From an uncultured Campylobacter sp. (GTDB taxonomy: Bacteria; Campylobacterota; Campylobacteria; Campylobacterales; Campylobacteraceae): a stretch of 22,178 bases of DNA. Below are positions 20,058-22,178 of the stretch, in pieces (positions within the stretch are counted from its first letter, which is position 1; each line of letters starts with the position of its first letter). The translations under genes and the position numbers were made by a program. The notes beneath the pieces were generated by a model that worked only from the letters and a program-made list of their open reading frames with translations, was not told where the DNA came from and made no database searches. Location of the stretch: the NCBI RefSeq assembly GCF_938045405.1, contig NZ_CALIMW010000009.1, forward strand, positions 1 through 22,178, in the 5' to 3' direction.

Positions 20058-21128
20058 TTATACTCCCACATTCAAATCCTTTATAGACCACCTAATAAAC
20101 GTCCCTTGTATCTTAGACTTAAGTCGTATTATACTATCGTTTTTTGTTAAATATAGGAATTCGTCAGTGGCGACCTCTAAAGAAGCGTCTTTGCTACTGT
20201 CTCGCTTAATGGTATCTATAAAATTCTTAAATGCTATCATTCCAAAACCTCTATTATTATTTTTGTCTTTGTATCTTGACAGGTTGGATCTGCATAGCGT
20301 TCTTAACGTATTTGCTCTTCCGATACGTCTTGATAAACGATAAAGATTTTGGACAAATTTACTTCTTCCCGTCTCTAGCGATTTAAATATCCCGATCCCC
20401 GTATCATAAAAAATAAATTCAATTTCTCTTTCTTCCTCATTGTAAGCTCCCATAAACCATATCTTTTTATCTCCGTCAAAATTCACAAAGGCGTGTTCGC
20501 TAGAATTTGCCATCGCTTCAAAGATCGCGTCGAATAACTCATCTTTATTTTTCTCTAAAATTTGATCTTTACCGGTAAAAAAATCTATAATGGGATAGTG
20601 GAATTCGTTGTCTATGCTTTCGCCGTCTCGATAGTCTATTTTTAAGTATTTCTGCCCCTCTTCGATAGTTTCTTTTTGGGGATTTATGCATAGCGCATCC
20701 CAATATCCTATAGCCGCCAATCTTTGATCTATTAACTTTGGAGGCGAAACCTTGCCGTTTCTTATTAATTTTTTTCCATGAAAAATACTATTTATCCCAA
20801 CGGTCATTAGAAGTATAGACGCGTTGTCTATTACGGTCATTTTTCTATGATCTATTGATATTCTATGGCTATGTCTTTTGTTTCTGTAGCAGTCGAGCTC
20901 CTCTAGTGTAGAATTTAGCGTCTTGATATCTTCCGGAAAAATCATTTTTTCGGGCATATCAATTTTATGTAGCACCTTGTTTTTATGATAAATATCGCGC
21001 GGAGGGGCGAATGCGTGTTCTCGATCACATTTTTTATTTTTGCGCTTAAATTGCTTTCTTATTTTCCTTTTCATATTCGGGATATTCTTTTTAGAGGACG
21101 CCCTGCTAGGCCCGACAACAACCTTCAT
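20058..21128 (-). CDS. GHKL (HATPase_c)-type ATPase, RsbW-like or conflict-module ATPase
   Basis: 356 residues. The N-terminal 45 residues are extremely basic. A middle alpha/beta part (about 85-180; HRKMTVIDNASILLMTVGIN) looks like a STAS-like domain. The C-terminal ATPase shows an N-box FEAMANSSEHAF (Glu204, Asn208), G1 YDTGIGIF (Asp242, Gly244) and G2 NRGFGMIA (294-297), and ends GTFIRWSI. No phospho-acceptor His domain, so it is not a classical sensor kinase. With the DUF4325 gene two bases downstream it forms a partner-switch-like pair. The start has only a weak ribosome site (AGGG, 11 bases away), so an ATG 18 codons on cannot be ruled out. Confidence 0.8.
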   Translation of the reverse strand: MKVVVGPSRASSKKNIPNMKRKIRKQFKRKNKKCDREHAFAPPRDIYHKNKVLHKIDMPEKMIFPEDIKTLNSTLEELDCYRNKRHSHRISIDHRKMTVIDNASILLMTVGINSIFHGKKLIRNGKVSPPKLIDQRLAAIGYWDALCINPQKETIEEGQKYLKIDYRDGESIDNEFHYPIIDFFTGKDQILEKNKDELFDAIFEAMANSSEHAFVNFDGDKKIWFMGAYNEEEREIEFIFYDTGIGIFKSLETGRSKFVQNLYRLSRRIGRANTLRTLCRSNLSRYKDKNNNRGFGMIAFKNFIDTIKRDSSKDASLEVATDEFLYLTKNDSIIRLKSKIQGTFIRWSIKDLNVGV

Positions 21129-21195
21129 AATTATTTACCCTGTTGCGTTTTTTAAAACCTTTTAGAATTTATAAAATATGACCCGACTACGCGCC

Positions 21196-21318
21196 CTATT
21201 TTATCCCGCTATCGCTAAACGTCAGCCCCTTTTGGATTTCCAGATTGATTTGCTTAGGGTTTTGTATATGGGCGAAATCAATTCTCCTTATTTTGTCGTT
21301 ATAAAATATGCGAGAAAT
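21196..21318 (-). pseudogene. Possible 3' remnant of a lost gene
   Basis: Between the ATPase and the three-helix membrane gene, an open frame with no start codon reads RRIDFAHIQNPKQINLEIQK and ends GLTFSDSGIK. Its composition looks like real protein rather than noise, it begins inside the end of the membrane gene in another frame, and it has no ATG/GTG/TTG. It may be the tail of a gene replaced by the current neighbour. Too short to be sure. Confidence 0.3.
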
Positions 21319-21668
21319 TTATATGTCCTATACGTCTTATAAATAGCGATAAAAAATAAAGCCAAGGACGCTATAGATAGTATGATTTTTATCCAATAGC
21401 TTTCCATCTTTAAAAGCCATACTACAAAAATAAATAGTCCTACAAACAAATTCCAAGACAATGCGCTAGTAAAGATTTTTACGACATCATTAAAAATATC
21501 GGCTCTTTTAAAATCCTCGATCCTGCCGCCTCGTATAGCTTGTAATACGCTTAACGCCGTTATCAAAAAGGCGAGCATTACGAAGTTAATGTTATACAGC
21601 TTATCTAAATTTTCCCACAGACCGTCTATGTCGATCCATCCCAATATAAAATCTTTTACCGCATTCAT
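21288..21668 (-). CDS. Small membrane protein, three predicted helices; possible RexB-like
   Basis: 126 residues. Transmembrane helices at about 27-45, 66-87 and 91-112; a basic loop (RGGRIEDFKRADIFND) between the first two; a short Lys/Tyr-rich C-terminus. The start overlaps the stop of the preceding cytosolic gene by four bases (ATGA), so they are made together. A soluble protein followed by a small multi-helix protein is the layout of lambda rexA-rexB, and helix spacing is similar to RexB from memory. The match is structural, not proven. A different two-component abortive-infection system is equally possible. Confidence 0.65.
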   Translation of the reverse strand: MNAVKDFILGWIDIDGLWENLDKLYNINFVMLAFLITALSVLQAIRGGRIEDFKRADIFNDVVKIFTSALSWNLFVGLFIFVVWLLKMESYWIKIILSIASLALFFIAIYKTYRTYKFLAYFITTK

Positions 21669-22178
21669 ATTAGTTCCAAAACATCCTTTATATTTTCGTC
21701 GTAAATTTCATTTAATATCGTTATTATATCATTTATTTCCAGACTTTTAGTTTTTTCATTCACTCTTATGTCATCCTTACAGACGCTATAAAATTTATCT
21801 ATTAAATCTATAGTTTGCCCTTTATCAAAAACGGAAGACAGCTTTTTAAGCTTTAATTTTTTGAAGTTATTTTTGTTAAAATTAAAATTTAACATTCTCT
21901 TTATAGTCGATGAAACAAAGCCTCTTTTTTGTTTTGACGTGATTTTTAGCTCTAAAGTATTAATGTCGTTTAAATCAAAATCCTTAATTTGATCGAGGCT
22001 TAGCCCTAGCTCCTTTAAAAGACGGGGGTTAGGATTAGCTATCGTGAATTCAAAGGCGGCTATCGTGTCCGTATCCAGTATCTGCTCTATGCCCTCTTTT
22101 CTTGCGATATGTTGCAGAATAAAGCCGTCCAGCTTGTCTTTGAATACCCATTTTATGTATTTTTCAAAAACAGATGGA
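21665..22178 (-). CDS. Soluble protein, 5' end beyond window; possible RexA-like
   Basis: C-terminal 170 residues of a gene that enters from the right edge; the frame is open from 22177. An internal ATG at 21895 is not the start because coding continues upstream (AAFEFTIANPNPRLLKELGL, then INTLELKITSKQKRGFVSST). The C-terminus is acidic and ends DVLELI. The order of elements (beta strand with Lys/Arg-rich KITSKQKRG, a helix, a basic strand, then a helical tail) resembles what I remember of RexA and related proteins, and a RexB-like gene follows. This is a weak family guess; the N-terminal domain is unseen. Confidence 0.6.
   Translation of the reverse strand, partial: PSVFEKYIKWVFKDKLDGFILQHIARKEGIEQILDTDTIAAFEFTIANPNPRLLKELGLSLDQIKDFDLNDINTLELKITSKQKRGFVSSTIKRMLNFNFNKNNFKKLKLKKLSSVFDKGQTIDLIDKFYSVCKDDIRVNEKTKSLEINDIITILNEIYDENIKDVLELI

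Noticed and set aside
1..22178. CRISPR array
   Set aside because: No regularly spaced repeats were seen on either strand.

Overview
The window looks like a chromosome segment of an oral-type Campylobacter (Campylobacterota) carrying a prophage or phage-like integrative element. The host assignment rests on the respiratory operon at the left: nuoA-B-C-D are followed not by nuoE and nuoF but by two short genes in the style of Cj1575c and Cj1574c, then nuoG. This is the complex I layout of Campylobacter, where the NADH-oxidising module is missing and flavodoxin is thought to donate electrons. Translation of the core genes is fairly GC-rich for the genus, so an organism like C. gracilis, C. rectus or C. 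showae is more likely than C. jejuni; this is inference from base use only.

Layout. Positions 1-5460 (minus strand): nuo operon, with nuoG running off the left edge. Positions 5461-5675: nuoA promoter and a junction rich in inverted and direct repeats, the likely attachment end of the element. Positions 5676-14567 (minus strand): a densely overlapping phage early operon. From its promoter inward it encodes two DNA-binding or antirepressor-type proteins, an ERF single-strand annealing protein, a YqaJ exonuclease, SSB, an adenine-type DNA methyltransferase, two YopX-family proteins, several unknowns, an excisionase-like protein and a tyrosine integrase at the end. The order resembles the lambda PL operon, and a near-perfect sigma70 promoter sits at its head. 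Positions 14734-17235 (minus strand): an HTH protein, a DinD-like protein, a NYN-domain putative RNase, a ribbon-helix-helix protein and small ORFs. Positions 17236-17713: a 478-base stretch without a gene but full of RNA structure on the minus strand. It holds an H-type pseudoknot, a tRNA-like domain (8-bp acceptor stem, D-loop-like and T-arm sequences, CCA, no canonical anticodon arm) and a 20-bp inverted repeat ending in a T run. This is the most unusual object in the window.

Positions 17714-18614 (plus strand): a small basic protein with its own terminator and two predicted exported proteins. Positions 18659-19247 (minus strand): a HigB/HigA-type toxin-antitoxin pair with a palindromic operator candidate. 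Positions 19309-21128 (minus strand): a three-gene operon of a GHKL-type ATPase, a DUF4325 STAS-like protein and a one-pass membrane protein, resembling a partner-switching or conflict module. Positions 21288-22178 (minus strand): a cytosolic protein (start outside the window) overlapping a three-helix membrane protein; this two-gene shape recalls lambda rexA-rexB. The right part is AT-rich and defence-like. No phage structural genes are in view, so the right end of the element is either beyond the window or the element is a satellite or remnant.
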